Below, in pieces: positions 8,603-18,500 of a stretch of DNA of 64,000 bases (positions are counted from its first letter, which is position 1; each line of letters begins with the position of its first letter). This stretch comes from Nostoc sp. 'Peltigera membranacea cyanobiont' N6 (GTDB lineage: Bacteria > Cyanobacteriota > Cyanobacteriia > Cyanobacteriales > Nostocaceae): assembly GCF_002949735.1 (NCBI RefSeq), contig NZ_CP026681.1, positions 2,170,001 to 2,234,000 on the forward strand. The letters are read 5' to 3'. A program made the translations under genes and the position numbers. The notes beneath the pieces were generated by a model. That model saw only the letters and a program-made list of their open reading frames with translations. It made no database searches and was not told the DNA's origin.

Positions 8603-8711
8603 GTTTCAATCCCTAATAGGGATTTGTGTTAATTGCAAGGTAACACCACACAGTATCATAGGCACTCTTAAGTTGTTTCAATCCCTAATAGGGATTTGTG
8701 TTAATTGCAAG
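8603..8711. CRISPR. Minimal CRISPR: two identical 37-bp repeats and one 35-bp spacer
   Basis: The 37-bp repeat starts GTTTCAATCCCTAATAGGGA and ends TTGTGTTAATTGCAAG. It occurs at 8603-8639 and 8675-8711 with no mismatch. The single spacer is 8640-8674. The repeat belongs to the GTTTCAATCCCTnATAGGGAT group common in Nostoc-type cyanobacteria. No cas gene is in the window, so it is an orphan or a shrunken array. Confidence 0.8.
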
Positions 8712-8729
8712 TTGGTTCCCGACTCAGTT

Positions 8730-9147
8730 GGTATTGAGCCGAGATACAAGTAAAAAGCAGCAAGATGGTCTGGAAAGCCTTGCTGTATATAAGTTTTAGC
8801 GTTTTTGAAGCGAAAGTAGGATTTTGCCTGAAGATACTTGCAGTCTGAAGGTCAATAATTGCTTTTCGCCTACCAAAGAGAATTATAAATACTCTGTGGT
8901 AGGAGTCTAATAATTTGGGCTGTAATCCATTGCCTGTAAGAGTTTCAGGGGTTGTACTGCGAAAGATATTCATCGTTCAACCTGTAAAACCTGTAAATAA
9001 AATTAATAAAAACTCTAGTTCTTGTAGCGATACATACCCAAGATTTACGCTATAGAGCCAATTTTACTTAAAAAGGACTGAACCCTATACATAGCAAGAG
9101 TTTCCAGACCATCTTGCTGCTTTTTACTTGTATCTCGGCTCAATACC
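8730..9147. mobile_element. MITE-like element with perfect 47-bp terminal inverted repeats
   Basis: GGTATTGAGCCGAGATACAA and the following 27 bases (8730-8776) recur as an exact reverse complement at 9101-9147. Similarity weakens but continues for roughly 15 more bases inward. No transposase is encoded in the 418 bp. The right end directly abuts a truncated gene (9149-9521) and the left end lies 18 bases after the CRISPR. It is probably a non-autonomous element. Confidence 0.65.
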
Positions 9148-9148
9148 G

Positions 9149-9521
9149 GAAAGTGCCAACTGGTAGAATCGTCAAAGATGTGGTGCAAAGGATTATGGAG
9201 CGTACCCAAGTATCCAATACCTACCAAATCGGCGAAGTGTGCCAAATTATAATCAAAGACAGCCCGGAACTCAGAGGCAAAGGTGGCTGTTGGGCTATTG
9301 TTAGCGCAGTGAATGAGTTTAGTTGCACTGTCAAAACCTGGGATGGGGAGTACACCATTGGCTTGCAGCACCTCAAATCTTACAATTACCTGCCTGCCGA
9401 GTGTGAGCAAATGCAGGTGATATGCGATCGCATTCGTAGGTTACGGGAAAACAAGAATTTAGAAGATGCCCCAAGTGCTGTGCTGAAGCATCTGCGTGTC
9501 ACATTTGTCAATACCTCTTGA
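9149..9521 (+). pseudogene. 3' fragment of a plasmid-type gene (paralogue of 39720-40727)
   Basis: Immediately after the MITE-like element the frame reads GKVPTGRIVKDVVQRIMERT, then NTYQIGEVCQIIIKDSPELR, VNEFSCTVKTWDGEYTIGLQ and SYNYLPAECEQMQVICDRI. This matches the C-terminal domain of the protein at 39720-40727 almost throughout, then diverges after CDRIRRL. The N-terminal two thirds are absent. The apparent ATG at 9114 lies in the element's terminal repeat. Confidence 0.75.
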
Positions 9522-9565
9522 CCTGAACCCTTACAACATTACAGCAATTAGTTAAAAATATGTTA

Positions 9566-11587
9566 CTAAATCCTCACCCATTTCAATACCTTTGAGTCTT
9601 TGTCATAGCGGTAAGTAAGACCATCCCTATTAGTGATAGACTCACCTTTACTTGCCTTACTTCTAATAGTTTTAATAGAATAGTAAGTTAATTCAGTCAT
9701 TTCTTTATGAGAGAGTCCTTCGCTTACAGCTTTTTGAGTTAATATTTCTAATTGATTTTGGTGTTCATTATTATGCGAGCTATCTATGGTAATGCGAGTA
9801 TTTTCAGTAGAGTTCTGGGTAATTGTTTTTTGATTTCGATAATCTTGCACGGTCACAAGTTGCCAACTGGAATCTTGTGAAAGTTCCAAAACCCATTGAT
9901 GATAATCAAATAGACTTTCTCGATGCCCAACACTGATAAATGTTGTTTTCGTTGATTGTAACTGTTGATATAAACTTCCTTCATTTTTCAAATCTAAAGC
10001 ACTTGTTGCTTCATCCAATATAGTAAAGCTAGGATGAGTCACTAACAGTCGTGCAAAAGCCAGGCGTTGTTGTTCTCCCAGCGATAATATATTTTCCCAA
10101 GGAACTTCTGTATCAAAGCCATCGACTCGACTAAGCAAGTTTTGCAAGTTGACTTGTTGCAAAACTTCTTTGAGTTCTGCATCAGTCACCTGACGACTGG
10201 TATTAGGATAGAGCAGTTGTTCGCGCAAAGTTCCCAAAATTATGTAAGGACGTTGGGGTAAAAATAAAACTTCTTCTAATGGAGGTCGCACTAAACGCCC
10301 AGTTCCGGCATTCCACAAACCAGCGATCGCTCTCAATAGAGAACTTTTACCTCGGCCACTCGGCCCAACAATCAATAAACCTTCTCCTGCATTGACAGAC
10401 AGTGATAAATCTTCAACAATTACCTGTTCATAGTCAGGCGTTTGTAAAGTGACATTCTCAAAAGCGATCTGATTTTCTTCTATTGTTTTAATGGTAGTTA
10501 TACGCTCTGATTCTTTGGTAACAGCTTCTAACCCATCTGAAAATTCAGATAATCGTTCAACATAGCTAGAAAATCTTCCAGAATTCCCAAATTCATTGAT
10601 TAAATCACCTAAAGCATTAGCAAAAAAATAGCAACATACAGATGCTTGGATAATTTCTCCAAATTCCATTTCACCTTTAATCTGTAAAGGCCCAAATACT
10701 ATATATGGAAATATTTGAATTACAGATTGATAACCTCTATTAAAAATCTCACTATTCCTCTCCCAATCAATTTTGCGTTTAGCATTTTTTATCAAATTAC
10801 TAAATCGACGGGCAATAATATTTGATTCCTGCTTCTCTCCTCGAAAGAAAGCTACTGATTCAGCATGAGTGCGTAAATGAGTTAGGCAATAGGTGTAGTC
10901 AGCTCTCGCTTCGAGTTCTTCTCGATTAATTTTATTTAATTCTTGGGTCAAGTAGACAGCAATAAAATTGCCTATAACCGTATAAGTAACTAAAATCAGT
11001 GCAACGGACTGAGAGATTGACCAAAGAACTAATAAAAAAGCTGTCATCTCCAAGATTTTTTCTAGGAGAGTAGCTGAAAAACTTAAAGCATTACTTGCAA
11101 TTGGTTCGATTTCTTGAGATAAACGTTGATCTGGATTATCAATATTAGATGTAAAATTAATTTTATAATAAGCTCGATTGTTTAAATATTTTGATAAAAT
11201 CTGATTATTCAGCCATTGATACCAATCTAAAGCAATTTTTTTTCTCACTAGTCTGGAGAACCCGGATAAGAGAGTTCCCAATATTAGAGCTGAACCATAA
11301 AGCAGTAAAGCATCATAAAATTTAGAGATTTCCTTTTGTTGAATGATGATATCCGCCAAATAGCGATTAATAAAGCTATTAACAACATTTGCACCAACAA
11401 GGACAATTATTAATAATATTAGGAGAATAAGCATTCCCCATGAGCGAATCACTTCTGAGAATGCTCTGTCTCCTGGCTTGTTTGGATACCAGTAAGGTTG
11501 TGCGACTGCTTTTACGTCTTTCCAAAATTGAAGAAAACCTAAAAAAGCATTTGTTGAAGGTTGAACTTGAACAACTTGGGTTGGCAT
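9566..11587 (-). CDS. SbmA/BacA-type ABC exporter half-transporter with a C-terminal HTH-like extension
   Basis: The 673-residue protein has membrane segments in the first 330 residues (the clearest at 51-73, 84-108, 183-205) and the ABCD/SbmA-type NPDQR motif at 151-155. The nucleotide-binding domain follows: Walker A GPSGRGKSS (408-416), signature LSLGEQQR (501-508), Walker B FTILDEA (521-527). Transporters of this type commonly accompany cyanobacterial NRPS clusters and move peptides across the inner membrane. It is divergent from the NRPS genes with a shared 0.9-kb upstream region. Residues about 600-673 are extra: NQLEILTQKAVSEGLSHKEM and TYYSIKTIRSKASKG resemble a helix-turn-helix followed by a small basic tail. 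This is unusual for an exporter. Confidence 0.85.
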   Translation of the reverse strand: MPTQVVQVQPSTNAFLGFLQFWKDVKAVAQPYWYPNKPGDRAFSEVIRSWGMLILLILLIIVLVGANVVNSFINRYLADIIIQQKEISKFYDALLLYGSALILGTLLSGFSRLVRKKIALDWYQWLNNQILSKYLNNRAYYKINFTSNIDNPDQRLSQEIEPIASNALSFSATLLEKILEMTAFLLVLWSISQSVALILVTYTVIGNFIAVYLTQELNKINREELEARADYTYCLTHLRTHAESVAFFRGEKQESNIIARRFSNLIKNAKRKIDWERNSEIFNRGYQSVIQIFPYIVFGPLQIKGEMEFGEIIQASVCCYFFANALGDLINEFGNSGRFSSYVERLSEFSDGLEAVTKESERITTIKTIEENQIAFENVTLQTPDYEQVIVEDLSLSVNAGEGLLIVGPSGRGKSSLLRAIAGLWNAGTGRLVRPPLEEVLFLPQRPYIILGTLREQLLYPNTSRQVTDAELKEVLQQVNLQNLLSRVDGFDTEVPWENILSLGEQQRLAFARLLVTHPSFTILDEATSALDLKNEGSLYQQLQSTKTTFISVGHRESLFDYHQWVLELSQDSSWQLVTVQDYRNQKTITQNSTENTRITIDSSHNNEHQNQLEILTQKAVSEGLSHKEMTELTYYSIKTIRSKASKGESITNRDGLTYRYDKDSKVLKWVRI

Positions 11588-11685
11588 ATTCTGAGACTAA
11601 ACTAAGACTTTAGCTAATAATAATTAAAATAGTTATATGGAAGTTGTGTTAAGAGGATGTTTGAAAAGTTTTAGGGAGTCAAAAA

Positions 11686-12045
11686 TTAAGCTAGTCGCTT
11701 CAGCATAATACGGATCATTGCAAGGTAGATAAACGTTTCTGATGTTTCTGGCAATAATTCATAGTCTCTAACCAATCGACGACATCCCATGAACTTTCTC
11801 CTAAGTGCGTTCTATCACCCAACGTTTTTTGAGCAAAACAAAGCCCTTAGTTTGCTGTGGTCGCAGCACCACCTGAACAATCCAGCGACAAAAATTCATG
11901 ACCCATTGCATGAAAGGCTCTCAATCAAACTCACCATCAACCCAGATGGTTGTTAAGCGAGATTGTAGGTGAGACTGTTTGACTCGTTTGAGAACTTGTT
12001 GACCACCAGCGCGCTCACCCACATTGGCAGCTGTGACCAAAACTC
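11686..12045 (-). pseudogene. Decayed IS5-type transposase, C-terminal part
   Basis: Read on the minus strand in more than one frame: VLVTAANVGERAGGQQ, TTIWVDGEFD then a stop, RPQQTKGFVLLKKRWVIERT then a stop, and finally VRDYELLPETSETFIYLAMI and RIMLKRLA with its natural stop. These are the DDE-to-C-terminus blocks of IS5-type transposases. At least one stop and one frameshift break it. It lies in the divergent region between the transporter and the NRPS genes. Confidence 0.75.
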
Positions 12046-12159
12046 GTTAATAAATTTTCAGTAAATAATTTTCCACTATGCTTCATATTCTATAACGCAG
12101 TATAAACTAATTTACATTTTATTTTTTGTTTTTACCAAAATTTACCGAGCGGAGACCTC

Positions 12160-12228
12160 TTAACTGTCTTAACTGTCTTAACTGTCTTAACTGTCTTAAC
12201 TGTCCGCTTAACTGTCCGCTTAACTGTC
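12160..12228. repeat. Tandem 9-bp repeat TTAACTGTC, seven copies
   Basis: Five units run without gaps from 12160 to 12204. Two more follow, each preceded by CGC (12208-12216, 12220-12228). It lies in the NRPS upstream region and its length is probably variable between strains. Confidence 0.85.
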
Positions 12229-12400
12229 TTAATTGGTATTGTATTTTGTTGATTAAGGTGAGATAATTCATAAATTCAATGGAAAAGTAGAGCTTTAAAT
12301 AAACAAAGTCCGCTTGTTTAAAAGCAAACTTTCATTGAAAATTAGTAAAGTACGTTATTGGAGAGGCAAACGCCTGATAGCAATAAGTATCAGAAAGTCT

Positions 12401-12414
12401 AGTTAATATTAACT
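12401..12414. promoter_or_regulatory. 14-bp perfect palindrome upstream of the NRPS operon
   Basis: AGTTAATATTAACT is fully symmetrical and lies 88 bases before the NRPS start codon. It could be an operator for a dimeric regulator. No regulator gene is nearby and no clear promoter hexamers could be assigned. Confidence 0.35.
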
Positions 12415-12501
12415 TTACTCTTAGCTAAAACTGTAAAAATTTAAGATAGCTTTAGAGGAAAATATTAATTTATTAAAATTAGTATCCATTAGAGTATAAT
12501 C

Positions 12502-15500
12502 ATGAATTTAACAAAGCTTCTAGAAAATCTTTCAGCAAAGAATGTTGAACTTTGGGTTGATGGAGACAAACTGTGCTATCGATCGCCCGAACATTCACTC
12601 ACCCCTGAGTTATTGCGGGAAATGAAGCAATCTGAACCAGAAATTATCCGAATTTTATCCCAGAATAGCGATCGCTCTGCAACTTATCCTTTATCTCACG
12701 GTCAAAAGGCACTCTGGTTTTTATATCAATTAGCACCCAACAGTATCGCCTACAACGCCACGTATGCAGCAAAATTAGTTACAAGTTTAGATATTTCTGC
12801 CCTAAAGCAGGCAGCACAAGCTCTAGTTGAAAGGCATCCACTTTTGAGGACTACCTTTACAACCATTGACGGCGAACCTGTGCAAACAGTTCACGAAAAT
12901 CAGCAAGTTAACTTTAGCATCCAAGAAGCTTTCGATCTTGGACAAGATGATATAAACAATTGGCTATCAGAAAAGAGCGATCGCCCTTTCAACTTAGAAC
13001 AAGGGCCAATATTGCGCTTTGATTTATTAATTAACCATATTAAAACTGATAAATTAGCAACAAAAGAATATATTCTCTTAATCACGCTACATCAGATAGT
13101 GGGAGATTTCTGTTCTTTAGAAATCATAATTGGCGAACTGAGAGCTTTGTATAAAGCGATGTCTACGACGGGCTACGCCTACGCCACACGTGAAACAGCC
13201 CAACTATCAACACAAAATTATCAGTATCAAGATTACATCAACTGGTCAGAGCAAATGCTCGCCAGTTCAGTTGGAGAAAGTTTGTGGACTTACTGGCAGC
13301 AACAACTATCTGGTGAGTTGCCATTACTAAATTTGCCAACAGAGCGACCAAGACCTCAGACCAAAACATACAATGGTGCTTCCCGCTTGTTTACTGTTGA
13401 GAAAGAACTCCGGCAAAAACTCACAGAATTGGCGACGAGAGAAAGTGCCTCTCTATATATTCTTTTATTAACAGCATTACAAATACTATTACGACGTTAT
13501 ACCAATCAAGAAGATATTTTAATTGGCTCTCCAATGGTGAATCGGAGCCGTTCAGAGTTTGAAAATATTGTCGGTCATTTTACTAATCCTGTGGTCTTGC
13601 GAGGAGACCTTTCAGGAAAACCGACTTTTAAAGAGTTGCTGGAGCGATCGCACTCTTGTGTATCAGATGCCCAAGACCATCAAGATTATCCCTTTCCCCT
13701 GTTAGTAGAGCAACTACAACCTGTCCGTAACCCCGGTTTTTCCCCACTCTATCAGGTAGCCTTAATTTGGAATTGCTCTCATCAAAATATAGATATTAAT
13801 AATGATTTGATTTTGGAATCAATGATTCCAGAGTCTAGAGGAGCCGCCTTTGATTTAACCTTAACTATTCTTGAGGGCACAGACTCACTCAAAGGTACGT
13901 GGAATTATAACACCGACTTATTTGATGACAGTGCGATCGCGCGGATGATGGGGCATTTTGTAACAATGCTTTCAGCAATTGTGGCAAATCCCCAGCAACG
14001 AATTGACCAATTACCAATGCTCACACAATCTGAGGAACGGCAGTTATTAGTTGAGTGGAATGATACTCAAGTAGACTACGCCTTCGATAAATGTATTCAT
14101 CAGGTGTTTGAAGAACAGGTAGAGCGTACACCCGATGCCGTGGCAGTGGTGTTTGAGAATCAACAATTGACGTACCGCGAATTAAATAGCCGTGCTAACC
14201 AGTTGGCGTATTACTTGCAGTCTTTGGGTGTAAAACCCGACGTACTGGTGGGGATTTGTGTAGAGCGCTCCTTAGAGATGGTGGTGGGACTATTGGGCAT
14301 TCTCAAGGCGGGTGGGGCTTACGTACCACTTGACCCAGAGTATCCCCAAGACCGTCTCAGTTTCATGCTCGAAGACGCTCAAGTTCCAGTATTAATAAGT
14401 CAACAGCGATTCCTGGATCGACTACCTGAGTATCAGGCAAAACTGATTTGTTTAGATGAAGTCTGGTCAGAAATTCTGCAAAACCAACAGAACAACCTGA
14501 TTGAGGTAGTAAAGAGTACCGATCTAGCGAATGTGATTTACACATCCGGCTCCACAGGCAAACCCAAAGGGGTAATGGTTGAGCATAGTGGATTATGCAA
14601 TCTCGCTCAAGCTCAAATTCAGGCTTTCGGTTTGTCTGGTGATAGTCGAGTTCTCCAGTTTGCCTCCTTCAGTTTTGATGCTTGCATATCAGAAATCTTG
14701 ATGGCTTTGGGATCGGGGGCAAGACTTTACTTAGGAACAAAAGACTCGATAATGCCGGGTATACCTTTAATTGAGCGATTAAAGAATGATGGCATTACCC
14801 ATGTCACCTTACCACCATCAGCGCTAGCAGTCCTGCCAGTAGAAGAACTGCCAACATTGCAAGCGATCGTTGTCGCCGGAGAAGCCTGTCCTCTGGAACT
14901 GATGCGACAATGGTCAAAAGGCAGAAACTTCTTCAACGCCTACGGCCCGACAGAAGCGAGTGTTTGTGCAACAGTGGCCAAATGCACTCCAGAGGACGAG
15001 AAAGTTACCATTGGTCATCCAATTGCCAATGCAGAAATCTACATTTTAGATTCGCAATTACAACCAGTACCAATTGGTGTACCAGGAGAACTGCACATTG
15101 GTGGTGCGGGATTAGCACGAGGTTATCTCAATCGCCCAGAATTAACACAAGAAAAATTCATCCCCAACCCCTTTAGTAGAAGCAGGGGAGCAGGGGAGCA
15201 GGGGAGCAGGGGGAGAGAACGTCTCTACAAAACTGGGGATTTAGCTCGTTATCTGCCAGATGCTAATATCGAATACTTGGGACGCATTGACAACCAAGTA
15301 AAAATCCGGGGATTCCGCATTGAGTTGGGAGAAATCGAAGCAACACTGAGCCAACATCCTCATGTGCAAGCATCATGTGTGATAGCCCGTGAAGATACTC
15401 CTAGTGACAAGCGCCTAGTAGCCTACATCGTACTGCAACCAGAGCAGACAGCCACAGTTAAAGAACTGCGTAGCTTCCTCAAAGAAAAGCTACCAGAATA

Positions 15501-18500
15501 CATGGTACCAAGTGCGATCGCCATCTTAGAATCTTTACCCCTAACCCCCAACGGCAAAATAGATCGTCGCGCTCTACCAGAGCCAAGTAGTGAATTATCA
15601 GAGAAATATGTAGCTCCGCGCACCCCTATCGAAGAAATCCTGGCAGTAATTTGGCAACAAGTTCTGAAATTAGAGCTTGTAGGCAGACATGACAACTTCT
15701 TTGAACTAGGGGGACACTCCCTACTAGCAACGCAATTCATCTCCCGTGCGCGTAGCAGATTAAAAGTAGAAATATCATTGCGTGAGTTATTTGCTGCACC
15801 AACAATTGCCGAGTTAGCACCATCAATTCAGCAGTTACAGCAGCAAAATATAGAACTGTCAGCACCACCCATCTTAAGGCGGGTAGAGAATACAGAAATA
15901 CCACTGTCATTTGCTCAACAGCGTTTATGGTTTTTAAACCAGTTAGAGTCGAACAGTGCCTTATACAACATCGCCATTGGTTTGCGTCTAGTAGGAACTC
16001 TTAATGTTGCCGCCTTAGAACAAAGTTTAAAAGAACTTATCGATCGCCATGAAGTCTTACGCACCAACTTTGTTACTGTTGATGGAAAGCCAACACAAAT
16101 AATTCAAACTCAAACAAATTGGACAGTTGCAGTTGTTGACTTGCAGCATTTACCCTTAACAGAACAACAAACTGCTGCACAGAAATTACTGGAACAAAAA
16201 GCAATTGAGCCTTTTGACTTAGCAAATGATGCCTTAATTAGAGCGACATTAGTAATGCTGTCTTCAAAAGAACAGTGCTTATTAGTGTGTATGCACCACG
16301 TTGTCTGTGATGGCTGGTCAATAGGTGTGTTTGTCCAGGAGTTAGAGGCACTGTACAATGCTTATTCAATCGGTCAAGCGTCACCCCTGTTAGCACTACC
16401 AATTCAGTACGCAGATTTTGCAATTTGGCAAAGACAATGGTTGCAAGGAGAGGTACTACAAAACCATTTGAGTTACTGGGAAAAACAGTTGGCAAATGCA
16501 CCCACATTCTTGCCACTACCCACAGATAGACCCAGACCTGCTGTGCAGACTTTCAATGGCTCATATCATGTGTTTACTCTGTCTGTTGAGTTAACTCAAC
16601 GGTTGTTGCAGCTAAGTCAACAGCAAGGTTGTACCCTGTTTATGACTTTATTGGGGGCATATAATACATTACTTTACCGCTACACGGGACAATCAGATAT
16701 TTTGGTGGGGACACCAATTGCTAACCGCGATCGCGCTGAGATAGAAGGGTTAATGGGCTTTTTTGTCAATACTTTAGTGATGCGGACTGATTTAGCAGGG
16801 AACCCCAGTTTTAACGAATTACTCCTGCGCCTCAGAGAAATGGCATTATCCGCTTATGCTCATCAAGATTTACCCTTTGAGATGTTGGTGGAAGCATTGG
16901 AACCAGAACGGGATCTCAGCTATACACCATTGTTCCAAGCGATGTTCGTTCTCCTGAACGCTCCCATGTCTGAAATAGAGTTGACTGAGTTAAGTGTCAG
17001 TGGCTTGCCAATAGGAATCACCACGTCAAAGTTTGATTTAACTTTATCAATGGAAAATACTCCCAATGGGCTGTTTGGGTGGTGGGAGTATAACACTGAC
17101 TTGTTTGATAGCAGCACTATCGAACGGATGACTGGTCATTTTCTGACTCTACTTGAAGCGATCGTGGCAAATCCTATCGAGCGGATTTCCCAATTGCCAA
17201 TGCTCACAGCATCTGAGCAGCAACAGTTATTAGTGGAGTGGAATGATACAAGCGTAGATTATCCCCAAGATAAATGTATCCATCAGTTGTTTGAGGAGCA
17301 AGTAGAGCGTACACCCAATGCCATCGCGGTGGTATTTGAAAATCAACAATTGACGTACCATGAATTGAATTGTCGTGCTAACCAGTTGGCGCATTACTTG
17401 CAGTCTTTGGGTGTGGGAGCCGACGTGCTGGTGGGGATTTGTGTGGAGCGTTCTTTAGAGATGCTGGTGGGATTACTTGGTATTCTCAAGGCGGGTGGCG
17501 CTTACGTACCACTTGACCCAGAGTATCCCCAAGACCGTCTGAGCTTTATCTTAGAAGATGCTCAAGTTTCAGTGCTGCTTACCCAACAGCATTTAGTTGA
17601 GAAATTACCTGAATGTCAGGCGCAGCTTGTAAGCTTGGATACTAACTGGCAGTTTATTTCTCAGTTGCCTCAAGGAAATCCCATCACTAATGTCCAAGCT
17701 AGTAACTTAGCTTATGTGATTTATACTTCCGGTTCTACAGGCCAGCCCAAAGGTGTGCAAATTTCACATAGTGCTGTGAGCAATTTCCTATCTGCCATGC
17801 AGCAGCGCCCAGGAATAACAAAACAAGATACACTGCTTGCAATCACTACTATTTCCTTTGATATTGCTGCCTTAGAAATTTTTCTACCTATAACTGTAGG
17901 TGCATGTCTGGTCATAGCCAGTCGTGACGTGACCCTTGATGGAAGAGAGTTATGTGATTTGCTAGTTAAGTCTAAGGCAACAATTATGCAAGCAACTCCA
18001 GCTACTTGGAGATTGCTTTTAGACTCCAACTACCAATTTAGCGATTTAAAAATACTTTGCGGCGGTGAAGCTTTACCTTGGGATCTAGTTAGTAAATTGC
18101 TTGCCAGGAGCGCTTCTTTATGGAATCTTTATGGGCCAACAGAGGCTACTATTTGGTCATCAATATGTCAACTCGAATCCAACGAGAGCTTGATTTCTAT
18201 TGGTCGCCCAATTTCTAATACCCAGATATACATACTAGACCAAAACTTACAACCAGTACCTGTAGGTGTACCAGGAGAACTGCACATTGGTGGTGCAGGA
18301 TTAGCAAGAGGCTACTTGAAACGACCAGAGTTAACACAAGAAAAATTCATTCCCAACCCATTTAACAATTCAAAATTATATAAAACTGGGGACTTGGCTC
18401 GTTATTTACCAGATGGAAATATAGAATATCTGGGGCGTATCGATAACCAAGTAAAAATCCGGGGATTCCGCATTGAGTTGGGAGAAATAGAAGTAGCACT

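Noticed and set aside
9566..11587. Exporter and leader peptidase of the RiPP locus
   Set aside because: It has no C39 peptidase domain, belongs to the SbmA-type group and is divergent with the NRPS operon, so assignment to the NRPS product is more likely.
13096..13120. C1 as a starter condensation domain that attaches a fatty acid
   Set aside because: The second catalytic His is Gln and no acyl-AMP ligase or acyl carrier gene is near; a free Tyr amine fits reductive imine closure better.
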